Shown piece after piece: positions 10,853 to 25,600 of a DNA stretch of 64,000 nt. The position numbers and the translations under genes were made by a program. Each line of letters opens with the position of its first letter. Position 1 is the stretch's first letter. This stretch comes from Neelides folsomi. Taxonomy: Eukaryota; Arthropoda; Collembola; Neelipleona; Neelidae. The stretch covers positions 1-64,000 of the forward strand of contig JAQGBZ010000283.1 of assembly GCA_034687125.1 (NCBI GenBank), given 5' to 3'. Below the pieces are notes generated by a model. That model was not told where the DNA came from and did not search any database. It saw only the letters and a program-made list of their open reading frames with translations.

Positions 10853-13658
10853 ATTAAACCTATTATTAATTTGAATCAATAATTTCCCAATGAACGTAAT
10901 AAAAAATAATTATACAAGTATATACGATCATTGATCGTAACCCTTCTTGAGATGTCAAAGTCTTGGGCCAAACAACAACACATTAAATTAAATCTTTGAC
11001 ACTAATCCTTATATGATAGCATTTCGTGTTTATTATAAATTATAATGAAACCCGTATTAAAATTAAAAAATTAACGACTAAGAACGATTTATAATAAATA
11101 ATAACATTAAGAAAACAGCTGAAAATTTATTAATGAATAAATTGTTCTTACATGTTAGTGATGTTAAATAAGAAAAACCATTTACTATAAATAATAATTT
11201 AAAGGAAAGGAAGAGAGACGTTGATATAGGAGAATTTGAATTATACAAATAAGAGAAAGCTGAGGAATTGAGAATTGATTACAATTCGATTTTAACAAAT
11301 GATTTTATTCATTATTTTATAACTTACACATATTCACAGATTTAGTTCATTCAAGAATAGAAGTACTGAAATATTACAACAAATTCCATCCTTAATCTTT
11401 ACATTTTATTAACTTTCTCAATCGAGTCGAAGTCTGTCGAAGTGTTAAGTAAATGAATCAACGGGTCTTTGGCGAACATTTTACACCATTTGGGATTGGC
11501 TTTTTCATAAGTTGTAATTTAAGACTGAATTGAAGTTATTTGATACGAATATACGCGCACTCATTCATACTTTTTATACATGTACAGTCTGTTCAAATAT
11601 TTACAAATTGTTTATTATTTACAATTTTCTATAAGTATATTTATATTAACATTGACGATTAATATATTACAATTTTTAATTTATCTAATATTTGTATAAT
11701 TTAAAAATTTATTTACTCGATTCATCTTAATATTCAAATTCAAATATTAGTACATTTAATTATTAAGGTTTAAATTACAGATACAAATTAAATTACAAAT
11801 CCAAATTAAATCAAATCATCCTTATATTTACTTAATGTTAGTAAATACAAAATTGAACTTATTTTACTAATTATTTTACATGTATGTAGAGTATTATAAA
11901 AGTTTCTTAATTTTCCCATTTAAAGATTAATAAATATTAACATTGCATTTAAACGTTTTCTACATTTGCCGCTCATTGATTCAATATTGTTAATTCATTA
12001 TTTAATATCTTAATTTATTGATAGAGGGATTCAAATAGAATTTACCGTATTTACCTAATTAATAATTGCACGCTAAACTCAAATTAAAAATCCCTAACTC
12101 AATCTATCAGAGAAATTGTCCAAAGGTTTACAAGCTGTTTTAATAGCAGTTTATAAGGTATTTAATTTATACGTATAATTTTAATAGTCTTTTCCGGTTT
12201 AAGTTTTATTTTTAGGCAAATTGGTGACTGCGCTCGAAATTCTAAAATCATACGTTTTCTATAAAGGTCTTTATAAATTTGAATTGCCTTAAAATTTACA
12301 ACTAGCTTAGCTAAATAATTATTTAATATCTCTAAATAGTTGTAAGTTTAACTCTATAATTAATATATCCTTTAGCTTTACTTCATAGAATCCAATTTCA
12401 TCTATAGACCCTCCACAAGCATCTCAAAGCAAAGTTACATGGGTTTAAACATTTATTTTAATTGAACCGTTTTAATTAATTATTGGGCTGCAGTTGTATT
12501 TTTGAATAAAATATTCCTACCGTTGGCCCATTAGTGTCAATTTTAGCTTACTTTTAATCTTCATCTCCTATTGCTTTTAATTCTCAAGTCAATTTGCAGG
12601 CAGAAGAGGCTTCTTTGTAATTATCAATTCTTTCATAATTGGTTAAGAATATATAATCGATATTGATTATTGTTTTATAGCTTAAAGCCTTTTTACATCT
12701 CCGAATGTTAGTATAAATAATTACTTATAATTATTGTTAATGAAGGATTCTCAACCAACAATAAGATTAGCTAATTTTTTAAATAGTTTTGGTTGAATTT
12801 ATGAATTTAGATAAATGAAGAATTTCTGAATAAAATAATATTTTACTAAATTCTAACATTAAACTATACGTATAAGATGGGTATCACAGCTTTATAAATA
12901 AATTTATAAAAGCCAATTTCAACAATTTGTTCAACTTGAAAAACGTTACCGTTATTTACAAGTTGATGGAATAAATTAAACACTCATCTCACAAACTTCA
13001 ATAATGAATAATACGAAGAATTATACTTATTAACAGATAGTAATAAAATATGAAAAATCATTTAATGATCACAATAAAAATAATGTACCAAATATAATTA
13101 TTAAATATTAAAACTAGAAGATTTGATCGAAGGCTTCATTTAAAATTAATTTAATTAACATAAATATTTACACAAAATTCACAATGTTGATTTAAAAACC
13201 AATAACAATTAATATAAATTACTACGAAGGTTGGACTAGTCTAATATTGTATACCGGTTAATGTTAATAGCTTAAATATTAAAACTTTTTTGACTCGCGA
13301 TTTTACCAAATTGCACAATTCATAATTTTATCAAACACATTAAAATGTTTGAAATGTAATTCACTTTTATAAACACGTTTTTTAAAATTGCGTTTCCTGG
13401 CTTGCCGCAAGTTTTCTTGACAAATGCGCATTTAATAGAATTTATAAAATATTACGTAGCTATTCATTAATAAATTAATAACTTTAATAAATGTGTTTGT
13501 TAAACCATGATGAGTAGTTTAATAATAAAATAAAAAAACAAGCGTTTTAAGGATGACTTTCCCAATTAAACCGCGAAGTATTTGAGAATGAATAAAAAAA
13601 GGGGGTCTTTCAGTCTTTGATATCAAAAATGTAAATGAGGGTTGGGAGGGTCATTGGA
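10853..13658. other. AT-rich DNA downstream of Semaphorin-1A, presumably including its 3' untranslated region
   Basis: No coding frame is supportable. On the minus strand this follows the semaphorin stop at 13659, so part of it should be 3' untranslated region. Many AATAAA-like hexamers occur, and I cannot choose a true poly(A) site by eye. Confidence 0.45.
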
Positions 13659-16600
13659 TCATAGATACACTTTCTTGACTGATCTGGAAGTGCCGTAGCC
13701 GTCGGTGATATTCGGAATCATCCCTTTGTTATTTTGCTGTAATTGATTCCGATGGGCCGTTCCGTAACCGTCCATTCCAAGCCCTGACGGCCGAAGACTC
13801 CCGAATGCCTCTCCCGGTCGAACAAGACCCCGTGATGAATTCATTTCCCCTTCAAATCTACAAAGTTTATGAATCAATTTAATTGACTTTTACTCAGATT
13901 CCCCGAGGATATTTAACTCGTTAAATTAGTATAGTTTCATTCATTATTTCTAAATTGTTTCATCCATTATTTCTAAATTGTTTAACTGATTGTTTTTTAA
14001 TAGTTTAATTAATTTTGTGTAATTTATTCCTCTCGGCTGTATACCATACTAAATGTATTTGGTTTATTTTACAATTTGTTAATTTTTAATCAGGTGATTA
14101 AATAATTAAGTGTTATTTACCTATACAAATCTCTTGAGTATGGCTGCGCAAAATGGAACATTGTCGTCTCTTGGTTAATATCAGGTTGGAGATTCATCTG
14201 CATTTGGTGTTGGTTCACGTTGACGTGATTTACATTATTCATATTTTTCCCATCTAAAACCACAGGCTCTGCATACGTCGCTTCTTCTTTTCCTTCTCCG
14301 ACAAGTCTCCTAAATATCCACAAGTAAATATTAAATGTGAAATTCCAAATATTTATAGTTAATTCTAAAGTTCTTTTACAGCTGTTTAAATTTATTTTAA
14401 TATGATATTAAATACTGAGAAAGTGAAAATAGTAGAGGAACTTACGAATTAATATTAAGATTATGTCTTTGTTCAAAATATTCATAGTCTGTGTCAGGGT
14501 ATGGAATGTTGTCATGATCCTTTTTGCATCTCCTGCTGCAACCCCACCCAGCCACAAATCCCAGCAAGATTGCGAGAACACATCCAACACCAACAGCAAT
14601 CGACAGGGTTTCGGCTGTATAGGAATCTCCTCTTCTCGGTCCAATGACCACCAAATCATCATTAGAATTTAATCTCCTTCTCACATCGGCTGTCTCTTTA
14701 GGTCGATTCCTCATCTCGTCCTCTTCCTTCACTTTCTCTTCTTCTTCCTCCTCATCTTCGTCCCGATCAAAATCTGGATTATTTTTTCCAATAATTTGTT
14801 CTGGCCCGCCGAAAGCCACCGGATTTGTCCTTTGTTTAGCACATTCAGGATGTGTTCCGAGCAACACATTTTGCAAATATTCCCTTTTCTTAATCAAGTC
14901 GAAAGTGAGAGGGAGCGGGACGCATTTCGCATCTGCTTTGTGCCACGCACAGAACGGATTTTGCATCCCTATGCATTCCCCACACGTCCGGACCCTTCCC
15001 GTGAAACACTGACGGACATTGATGAGCTTCAACGTCTTGTCCGACCCAACCAGCAAATTTGAATTTCCTACAAATCTCATTTCCCTTACGGGGCTCTTGG
15101 GCTTGAACACTTGTGATTCCATTGTCAGTACAGATTTTAATTTCTGTGCTCCGGTCGAAGCTGTCGGAGCAGCCATGCCGACTTCTTTGTCGTTGCTTAA
15201 ATTAACATTGGTGTTGACGAGACTTAAAACTTTTCCATCGTCAGTTCCGATGAAGATTACATCGTAGAGACGGCCATCGAGACCGGAAGTGTTCGTTACG
15301 GCGATTGTGGTGAGTCGATAATTGGCAAGAGCGCGAGTGAGGAGCGGACGACCTAAGATGGGCTGCACGGGTTCGTCCATGAAGGTATGACCAGATACGA
15401 AATAGTAATATTGGTCAGGAAGAGTCGTCGAGTCGTTGACGCAAAGACCCGGTCGAGGTTCGGGAACTTTGTCGGCGGGAACGGGAAGCCAGTGAGTATT
15501 TGCTCCTTGTTGGGCTTTGAATCGTCCGTCGAAGACGTCAAGAATGTCGCGCATTTTGAAGGAACAAATGGCTGAACCAGGGAGTGAATTGACGCTTGTT
15601 GTAAAAACACCGTAGACGACTTCGTCACCCAATTGGGACTTTGGTAAAAGGAGCGACAGCGATTCTAGAAATAAAAGTATTATTAAAATTTTAAAAAATT
15701 CAATTATAAAAATTTCAATTTAAAAAATTTTAATGGAAAGCTTTTAGTTTTTATTTACATTAAAATATTCATGATGATTTTTAATGCTTTTTAATACTTT
15801 TTTATATATTTTTTATTTTATTGGTTTAATATTTTTGCAAAAATATAATTTTTGTAATTTAGAAAAATTAAATATAAATGTAAATTGGAGTTGGGTAGAG
15901 AAAAAATGAATTTTTGAATGATTTTGGAAGTGAATTGGAGGTAGTTGAAAAATAGATGAAATTTCCACTCACGGATCTCGTCGAAAGGAAAGGGGAATTC
16001 TCCAGGGACGGAGCAGTTGAGACGAGCTTTGAAGAAAGTCGTCCATCGAGTCTTCCCTGCTCCACGAGGAAACCCGCGGTCTCCTTTGCATACTCGCCCT
16101 ACCCGGGAGAAAACCGCTTTCCCGCAGTTAGTAAACTCCTCGCTCGTCTCGCGGAAGAAGAAGAACACGAAATCTTTGTATTCCATTGAACTCACGTAGT
16201 TTGGCGCTAAATATTTAAAATTTCAATTATCCATTATTATCCATTTCCATTATATATCCCATATCCATAAAAGTAGGCCAACATTATTTCTACTGCATTA
16301 AATTAATTAAAATCTTAACATTCATCATGTCCTGAATTAATTCTACTTAATTTTGTTAAATTAAAATAATTTTGTTAAATTAAAATAATTTACAATATTT
16401 ACAATAATAATATTTACAATAATAAATTTGTAATTTTATTAAATTGAGATTATATTTTAAATTGAAATTATTATTTTAAATTGATTTTAAAAAATATTTT
16501 TGTACCATTGAGATATTTGAGATCATATTGCGGCGTCCGAAGCGAGTCCCATCGATGAATGAGGGGATCGACTTCAGCAAAGTCGGCCACCGTCCCGGCA

Positions 16601-19600
16601 TAAACATCTCCATCCACGACAGTTGACGTTGAGTTATGGCGGGGATCATAAGGGCAAATCCCCTGCCCTGACTTCTCATTTCCTCCTTGCACGTACCCAT
16701 TCGGTCCTAACTGATAAGTCCGACATCGGGGCTTGTACGCGTTCGTCCCGCAAACCAAAATTTTCCCCGGCCCAACGATGTTCAAAATCCGAATGTAATT
16801 TTGACAATTTTCCTAGGAAAAAATCCCCCATTAGATTCCTTATCAAAGGCCATTAAAGTGTCAGGGCCGTGGTTGGGAAATTAATAAAACTCACAATGTC
16901 TTTCCCTTTGGTGAGACACATCTGGACATCTTCTTCTTCCGAGTACCATTCCAGCTTCTGGAAATTCAAACAAACAAAACTTCAGTTCCTGCCCTCAAAA
17001 TCTTTCCGAAATTTCCAAACAATTCTCATTATTTTTCCATTTACGTGATTCAGCTGGAGACTGTCGGCAGTCACATTGTACACTGCATTCCTATCAACAC
17101 AAACACAATTCTTAGAACCTTCAGTACTTTTCTTTTAATTGTACAACAAAGTTTTCTAACAAATAACCAAACTAAAATTACTAAAATAATTTATCTTTAT
17201 TTCTCTATATTGCTCTAAAAGTTTGATTTGGGCCGCGATTTCTTTTATCTCGTAATTCCGAAACTTGTCTAGATCAAGCATTTGACCTAATAAAACTAAT
17301 AATTGGATTTTATATAAAGAATAGATGGTGTAAAAGTTAAAATCAAAATTATTGCGAAATTGCGATAATTAACGGGCTAACGATAACGATACTAACACTA
17401 GCGAACGTTTGAAATTGAACTTTTTGAGCAAAATTTCGCAAGTTTTAGGAGTGGGTCAGTGGAATATATCCTTTAAGTTGGTAGACCTGTAATAAAATAA
17501 TAATAAAGTATATTTCGATATTTATAAAGAAATAACTTTTGAGTTCAATTAAACTTTATGTGTTTGAATGAAGAGTGGAGAGGCATTGAAGGAAAAATGG
17601 GTTACATGGTCAATAAAATCCCTCGAGTTCCTCGAGCCTCCAAATGCTCTCCAAATGCTCCAAAAATGTTCCAAAATTGGCAAGAGGAGACGTAAGGACC
17701 GGGAAGTACCAGAACATAAAGGGACATTAAAAAAGAAAGTATCAAATGGACGAAGCTACTCACTTTCCACAAAATATCATAAATCGTTATCACAATAACG
17801 TCAAACTTTTATGGCCCTCCTTCCCTATCTATTTACAAACAAAACTCGGGTTTTTCTCTCCCCACTTATTCCAACTATATCTCTTATTTAATGAATATTT
17901 TAAACTTTCCAACTCTATTTTCAAACCTAAAATTCAATTTAACATTCTTTATCGGCGAAAAATTCAGTTTGTGAAATAAAATCTTCTGTTTCATTCAAAA
18001 AGTTCTGTAAGAATCTCTCTGGATTGAAAAATTGAAATGAAGAATTCATGAATTAGTGTATGAAATGGTTTTATGTGGATGAAGGATTTAATTAATAAAT
18101 TACCTTGCTCCAATGAGAACATTGTTCCCATCCGGGACAAATAATTTGAAAAAGTCGGTCGAGGAAGCGTTCCCGTAAAACACGACAGCCCCGTCATCAG
18201 GATCTGAAACAAAAAACAATTTCGGTGCAACTGATGGGGAAAAATGGTGGTTTTGAATTAGTTATAACCTTATAACCTTATAACCATTAAACTAACTATA
18301 TCATGCCACAAAAAACTTTTTCAAGTGACAGATGATACGTATGATCCCACAGAAATAATAAAAGGGAGATGTCAGTATATAATACAATAACTTTCTGTAA
18401 TTCTGTATATAATATAACTTTCTCTGTTTAATATAAAATATATATTATACTGTCGCATGAAAAATCACACTCTCTGTATAGTGTCCATACAGATAGAAAT
18501 TTTAGATACATGTATTAGATTAGAATTTTGTAGTAAGGAAGAATAGTATTTATATTGTAAGAGATAGGTCGTGATAAATCAATTAAGGTTGAGGGTTCGT
18601 CCCCTAATTCCTAATAAGCGGTCAGTTAGGGTCGAAAGTAAGTTTTTCCCCTCCACCACTCGCCCACTCCTTTCCCCATTAAACCTCTCCTTAAGTTGAG
18701 TTAAGGAGGGACAATAAATTAATTTTACGTAATTCCCTTTCTCTTCCACTCCTTCCACTCCAATTCAAAAGAACTTCAACGGCCCTCAAACCAACGGCCG
18801 CTTCAAGAACAAGAAAAAGTTGAGAAGATTAAATTCGGACATCAACATAATAAGAGAAACTTTTCCCATCTCCTCGTTCTCCCATTTTCAAATTTCCCTC
18901 TCCCACCCTTTAGCACCCTTGCCTTCTTTGGTCTCCTTGTTCAATAGTTAAAGCGAAGTTTGCGGGTTCGAGAAGGAGAAATTGAATGTAATAATCGTCA
19001 TATGAACCTCATATTGTAAAGAAGACCATCGGGGCTATGGATGTAATGGAGTAAATGTTATATGGGAAATAGGGAGAAATAAGGTGATGGAATCCGAGCT
19101 TATTAAATTCTTACTCTTTATTATTCCCATAAGGGAGAAGAAGAACCTATGGAAAAAGTGAAACTATTCAGCTTCAACCACCGTGTTTCATACATGGCAT
19201 TTTACCTCCACTTGGTCGGTGAGCTATTAGGAGCGATGTGTATGGACAAAGTTAGGGAGATTTCCAAACATCACCAGCCGTTCCCAAATATTCAACTTCG
19301 GGATTCTGGGAAAGTTTGGGAGAGAGTCATTCAACCGATGTCCAAAGTTACAACACCTTTTGGTCAACATTCTCCATGCACTTCCCCCCTTTACTATTTT
19401 TCAATATTTACAACGACGATTAAAGCACTTTAGCTTTATGGGTGGAGGCGTCTGTTCAGAATTAGAAAAGTTACAACAGCCGATAATTAAATCTAGTTTT
19501 ATTTCTAATTTCAAAATCCTTCAAAAGTTTAACATTTAAACATCGACTAATTTTTACCAATCTATCTACATAATCACTTGGCCAGGAAAGTTTAAATAAT

Positions 19601-22600
19601 TAATTTCAATGGTTTAAATAATTAATTTCAATGGTTTAAATAATTAATTTTAATGATTTAAATATTAAATGCAATGATTTAAATAATTAAATTGAACTAA
19701 TTTAGATACTTATTGCGAAAACAGTTTTAATAACTCATTTTGTAAAAAAATTGCGGTTTTGTCCCATAAGAAATATTAAATTTTGTCCATCTGGGCCAAT
19801 GTAATCCGGCGTCTGTTTTTTTATATTTTTGGAAGTCTGGGAATGATGAATGAGGGAATTTGGGGAAAGTCGGGCAGGCCGCGACCGAATCGTAATTTAT
19901 AAGAACGGTTGAGTGTGTTAACGAGTCAATGAGTTTCTCCTCTTCATTTCCTCCACTATGAGGAATGGAGACGACGGCGGCCATCAACCAAAATGGAACA
20001 TTTTTTACTCATCTCCGAACCCTTTCGCTCCCAAACCTCCTAATAGCCATCAGAGGAAGAGAGGCGGATGGGGAGAGATAATGGGAAACGAGGGAATGAG
20101 CCGAATTCCAGCCATACGGACGGCCAAGTCGGGTGGAATAAGGAATACCCGTGTCGGGGCTTTGACTCAAAAGAATCAGGAAACATCCGCCGAGTGGTCA
20201 AGGAAAACATTTTGATGGTGGAGGAGAACAAGAACCATAAAGGGATACCTTTCCATATACACCATACAATAAAATTCATCATCGGATATATTACATGAAA
20301 TATAAACTGTCCATAAAAATGTTCTCTTATTATTATTATTTGCCTTTATAGACCTCAAATTTCTCCTTATTTGTACACAACTCTGTTTGCCTTAAAAAAT
20401 ACAGATACAAAAAATGTCTATATCCGATAAATAAAACTGCAATCATAAAGTTATATAACATACAAAAAGTAATACATACTGTATAAGTTATACTATATAA
20501 CTGTACAACTTTCTCTCGTATATATAATAAATAATAGTAAATAATACAAAAGAGTACCAAATTCCATGATAGTTGTATGGTAGACATATTATAGTTAATA
20601 TACTTATAGTTAGTTAAATAACTCATATCTATCATATTTGTCTTGGTTTTGTTATTATATTGTTATATAAGATGAAGTAATTTCTCTCTGTGAGTTGTTC
20701 TTATAAGAAAAGGCGAGTTGGGAACTTTTGTCAATAAATTCTGGTTTTCTCTTATAGTTGTGGAGTCCGTGTGATGGGCCCTTTTACCAAAGGTTTATTG
20801 CGGTCACCGGAATTCCCTTTGAAAAAGAGAGGAAATCTGGAGGATTCTTCGCCTCCGTCTTCTTGCCCCAACTTGGTCTCTTTCACTCCACTTTCACGGC
20901 CGCTCCCCCCGCACAAATGATTTATGACACTGAGGAGTTTATTCGCTCCATATGCAACTCAGCTCCCCATCCAACCCGTTCAATATTTCCTCATACTCTA
21001 TATGCTCACACAGAGAATCCTCACAAAGTGAATGCCCATCATACGCAAGAACAACCCGAAGAACCCGAAGATTCCCCAAAACCCGAAATCTCCCCACATG
21101 TGTCGCGAACTTCACTGTGCCCCCGCTGGCCTCTTATTTAAAACCCTATGTATAAACTGTATAAACCGTATTATATAAACCGCATAAAAAGCCTTATTTA
21201 AATGGGAGAGAAATATGAAAAAATGTGAAAAATGAACATATTTAAAATACCCATTTTTAGCTTCAAATATAGATATGTATGTCGTAATACGCAGATATAT
21301 CAGTTTTTTATATTGTATGTGTTACAATATATGTATATCAGTTTTTGTAAAAGTCTGTACGTCAGTCGAGGAATAAAAAATTGTAATGGAAAATCACATT
21401 CATATTTTTCATATATTTAAGAGTATGTGGGTGTATAAAGAGAGTAGACAGAGAATGGACGGGATGAATTCATATGTGAATTTTTTCCAATCTTTTTAAC
21501 CCTCATCTCCTCTCAATCTTTCCCTTATCTTTTCAATTGACATGAAGGAAGTCCAACTTTTCATGCAAACACTTCTATCTCAGTTCTTTGACTTGTTTAT
21601 CTCGCCCGTTCATTCACGACCCTTGAAAGATATAAAAAGAAGTTGGGGATTTGGGGAAGATTTGAATATGACATATGACGGCTCGCCCTTGAAACAATAT
21701 TTTTATATGGAAAACCTTTAACTTTTCCAAACTCCCTCAAAAACTTTTTTCAAATATTCCGTCACTTGCGAGTCAAATCTTCAAACTTGGACTTTTTATG
21801 CTCAAAAAATTTGAGTCAAATACACACAAGTTTTTATGCAAAATTCACGTCTTTCCGTCTCAAATTACTTTTCCCTTCAATTAAAGCTAAAAGGAGAGTT
21901 TTGGGAAAGTTTTTCTATTTCCTTCGTATATTTCTTTATATTTTACTTCCCAAAAACTCAAATGTCATTTGGAATTTAATGAGATTTTCCAAATAGGCCA
22001 TGGATATTATTTCCGCTAAAATTATAAGATTCGCAATTCAATATATAAAATAACTAAAGTGTTATAGCTAAATTAATGGTCTGTATATGATAATGTGTGT
22101 CATTTAAGTAAGTAACTGTTACTAATGTTATTAGTATAATGGCGGTTCGAGTTAACAAATGGTCATTTTTTGTGAATTTAGTGACAAATAGGTCAATTTG
22201 TTTGATTGTGTCTCTCTATGAGAATGTTTGTTTGCGGTGAGTGGAATGAGTCCCATTAAGCATGATTGAAGAGCCCAGGTGGATTTTCTTCCCACGCCAA
22301 CATCATTCAGAGTTTGTTCCATTAAGCTAAAGGGCACGAACCAAAACCCTGGCGGATCATCTTGTAAAAAGAGAATTCGAGTCAGGTCACAGAATCCCTT
22401 CATTGTCCCCCTCATTTTCTCCTCAACCCTAATCATGTTCAGGAGTTGTCTCTAAAGGATTGGGACGTGATTCCAACATCCGGCTGCTAATCCCCATTCA
22501 CCCAATCCAAACCTCCGCAGTTCCAAAGACAACTTTCCCAACCATGGCTAATAGGAAGTTCATACAATGACCAATCACCGTCAGTTCACCAGCCATAATA

Positions 22601-25600
22601 AACTTCATTCAATTTATTCAAAACTTGTGAAGCAATTTATTTAATTTCTATCTTACTTAAATATCTATTCTATCCTATGTACATCATAAATTTGAATGAA
22701 ATTCCCCAATTGGTTATTTTACTTATTTTGTAATGTTGAATTTGTAAGTTATGGTTTAAGTAAAAGATAAAGTCGAGAAAGTGGGGCCCATAATTGTACA
22801 TTTATTCTTTGAGATAAGGGCCGGAAAGGGTTTTGGGGGGTCCTATTATTTTCCATGTGGATTTTTGAGTGAGTCGGGGTGGTGGAGGAAGATAGCGAAG
22901 GTATTAGGGAGGGAAAAGGGAGGATTAAGGATTCAGTGGGCCGTCGCGTGTTTGGAGAAAGTGAGCCATCAGAGGGATTCAAATTAGATCTCTGTGAAAT
23001 CCAGCTTCCAATTTATTTAAAATTCTATGGAAGGTCCCCTCGTGCCTTTTGCCCCCTCTTTTCTACTCCCATTTTACTCGTCGACATCTTCCAAAAGACT
23101 CCGCACAATGAAATAAATTCCCCTTCCCAACCTCTCAAACATTCACTTCCGACTCTCCACGGATCCCCACCAATTCCTCACTCTTCCGGATTCAATGTAT
23201 GCACATTGGGCTCATACGGCAAAAGTCGAACCATATCCTATCCATACAAAATCCTATCCTATATCAAACTACCCATATAGACTTTTTCCATATCAAACCA
23301 TCCATATAAGTTTATATCAAACAGCCCATATCAAATACTAAGTCAACTCATACGGTGGTTCATAAGATAGGAAATTGGGAAGAAAGCTCGAAGCGCAATT
23401 TGCGCTTTTGGGACTTGAGGGGAGAAAATGAGCAATCGAATGGGAAAAGCGTTCCCCCTCCAATTCCTCCACTACAAATTTTTTCAATCCTCCCCCCTTC
23501 AATTGATGCAAATGTCAATGGGAGGTTTTGGAGATTCGACCCACGACGTCAATTTCCCTTCAATCCCCACACATTGCACGGGACGAGTCAATTCAAATGC
23601 CATCCAAGGAATTTAGGAGGACAAAAGAATAAATTTCTATTGAGCTCAAGAAAAGCTGCTATGAACCTAAAGGCCGATAATGCACCATTATCTCCATTAG
23701 TATAATGTTAAAATCCTTTTTATTTCTTGACATATCCTATTAACTACAGATATACTCAATATTCACACATTGTAGGAGTCATATCAGGTGCAATATTTAA
23801 CTATAATTTAGTAAATTTAATATTCATTAGCTAATGTTAATGGCTAATGATAAGAAATAATGTAGTATGTAGTAATGTATAGTGTAGTAATGCATAGGTA
23901 AGAATATTAAGGTAATGTGAAGAATATTCTTTGGGAGTTTAACAGACGATTAAAGGTAAAGCTAACGATGATGTAATGGAGCTAAAAGAAATTTGAGCGT
24001 CTTTTCACATAATGTCTCGTCCTTTGTCCGTGAAAACTCCATTAGCCCTTGGGTGAGTTTATCAACTCACAGTTTTTGTCAAAGAGTAAATGAAGGCTAT
24101 AGGAAAAGCATAACGGTTATTTACCAATTTTCTAATATATTAGATAAGAGCTTAAATATATATTTCTTGGGATTATTTAGGAGAATGTAATTCTCATATA
24201 TGAGATATGCAACACATACTGATGTTATATGTAATATAAGTAAGTTTAATATAGGGAATTTGTGTACAGTTAAAGTAAAGGAAGTCGTATAGAGTTCATA
24301 TGGATAAAGTAATATGGAGGTCTGGTCGTAACTCCGGAACCAAACCACTCAGGAGAACGGCGGCTAATGGGAGGGAAATGCGGGGTGAGGAAACCAGGTG
24401 GAAAATCCGAATACATTCGCACCCAACACATCCACCGTGGACGGAAGAGGAGAAGGACCCTTCGCCACGCGATATTTACTCTCACAATGTAAACGTCAGG
24501 GGAAAGTTAGGAGGTGCATTAAATGCCATTATATTTACAATCCCAAAAATTTACCCCTTTTTCAGAGGTCATTGAACATTTTGTTCTCCAATGGTTTTAT
24601 AAGTTATATCTTTTATATTCCCTTTCTCTTCCTTTCTCCAATTTCCACTACTTTTGTTTAGAGTTAAAATAAGAGTTAAATTTAAGCTTAATGTCCATTC
24701 GGCTCACGATTTAAAAACTAAAGGGCAGTTTTTAAAGCTGATATTAAATAAATTTTGATAAGATATCTCAATTTGGAAAGTTGGTTTTATCGAGATTGAG
24801 AGTCTTTGGGTTTTTGACTTGTGCTACGTCAGGGATGTAAAAGTGTTAATGTTAAAATTTCTTAGAAGTGAAAATGGATAAGAAAAGTTTGCGATTGCAA
24901 AATTTAAGAAGTTTGGGCGTGGGCGGGAATTGCAAAATTTATTGCTTCCCGAACAAACGGAGAATTTTGAGAAGAAGAAATGAATTTTGAATGACGGGGA
25001 GCTTAAATAATCAATTTTTCTTCATTTCTAGTTTCCCCAGTTGGAGTGAACGGGAAGCTGAAAAGATTATGTTTGTAATCTCATTCTGTCGCGTTGGAAG
25101 GAAGTAAAAGAGGAGAAAGTAATAGTTTCGTCGCGTAATTACTAATTAGATAATTGCTTTAATCTCCCCTCCGTCATGGAAAGGATCGAATCATAAAGTG
25201 GAATCTTTCGCCCATCTCATCATTAAAGGCCTCCAACTTCCCCCTTCAATTCATAAATGTCAATTTGGGAAGTCATTTCCGAGGACAATGCGCCAGGATG
25301 TTCATAATTTCATACAAAATGGAGAAAGATTCTTTTAAAAATGGATCAAATGGAGTAGAATAATTAACCATTAAAATATACAGTACATTAAGGATATAGC
25401 GAATCAAATCCATAAGAAAATTATAAAAACACTGAATATACCGAAAGAAACTTTACAGAACATATATTTTGTATTTAAAATATTCACAAGAAGAGAACTA
25501 TGTACTTTATAATATGTAAATATAGCAAACTGTTAAACCTAGCAAATGTATTAAATTATGTAAACGAATACCATCGCTAGATTTAGGATTCATTCGAGAT

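Noticed and set aside
14442-15267. Several plus-strand open frames opposite the large semaphorin exon
   Set aside because: They are antisense shadows of the GC-richer coding exon and encode nothing recognisable.
20758-21141. 127-codon plus-strand frame
   Set aside because: Pro/Thr/His-rich translation of C-rich DNA, no recognisable motif, no upstream signals.
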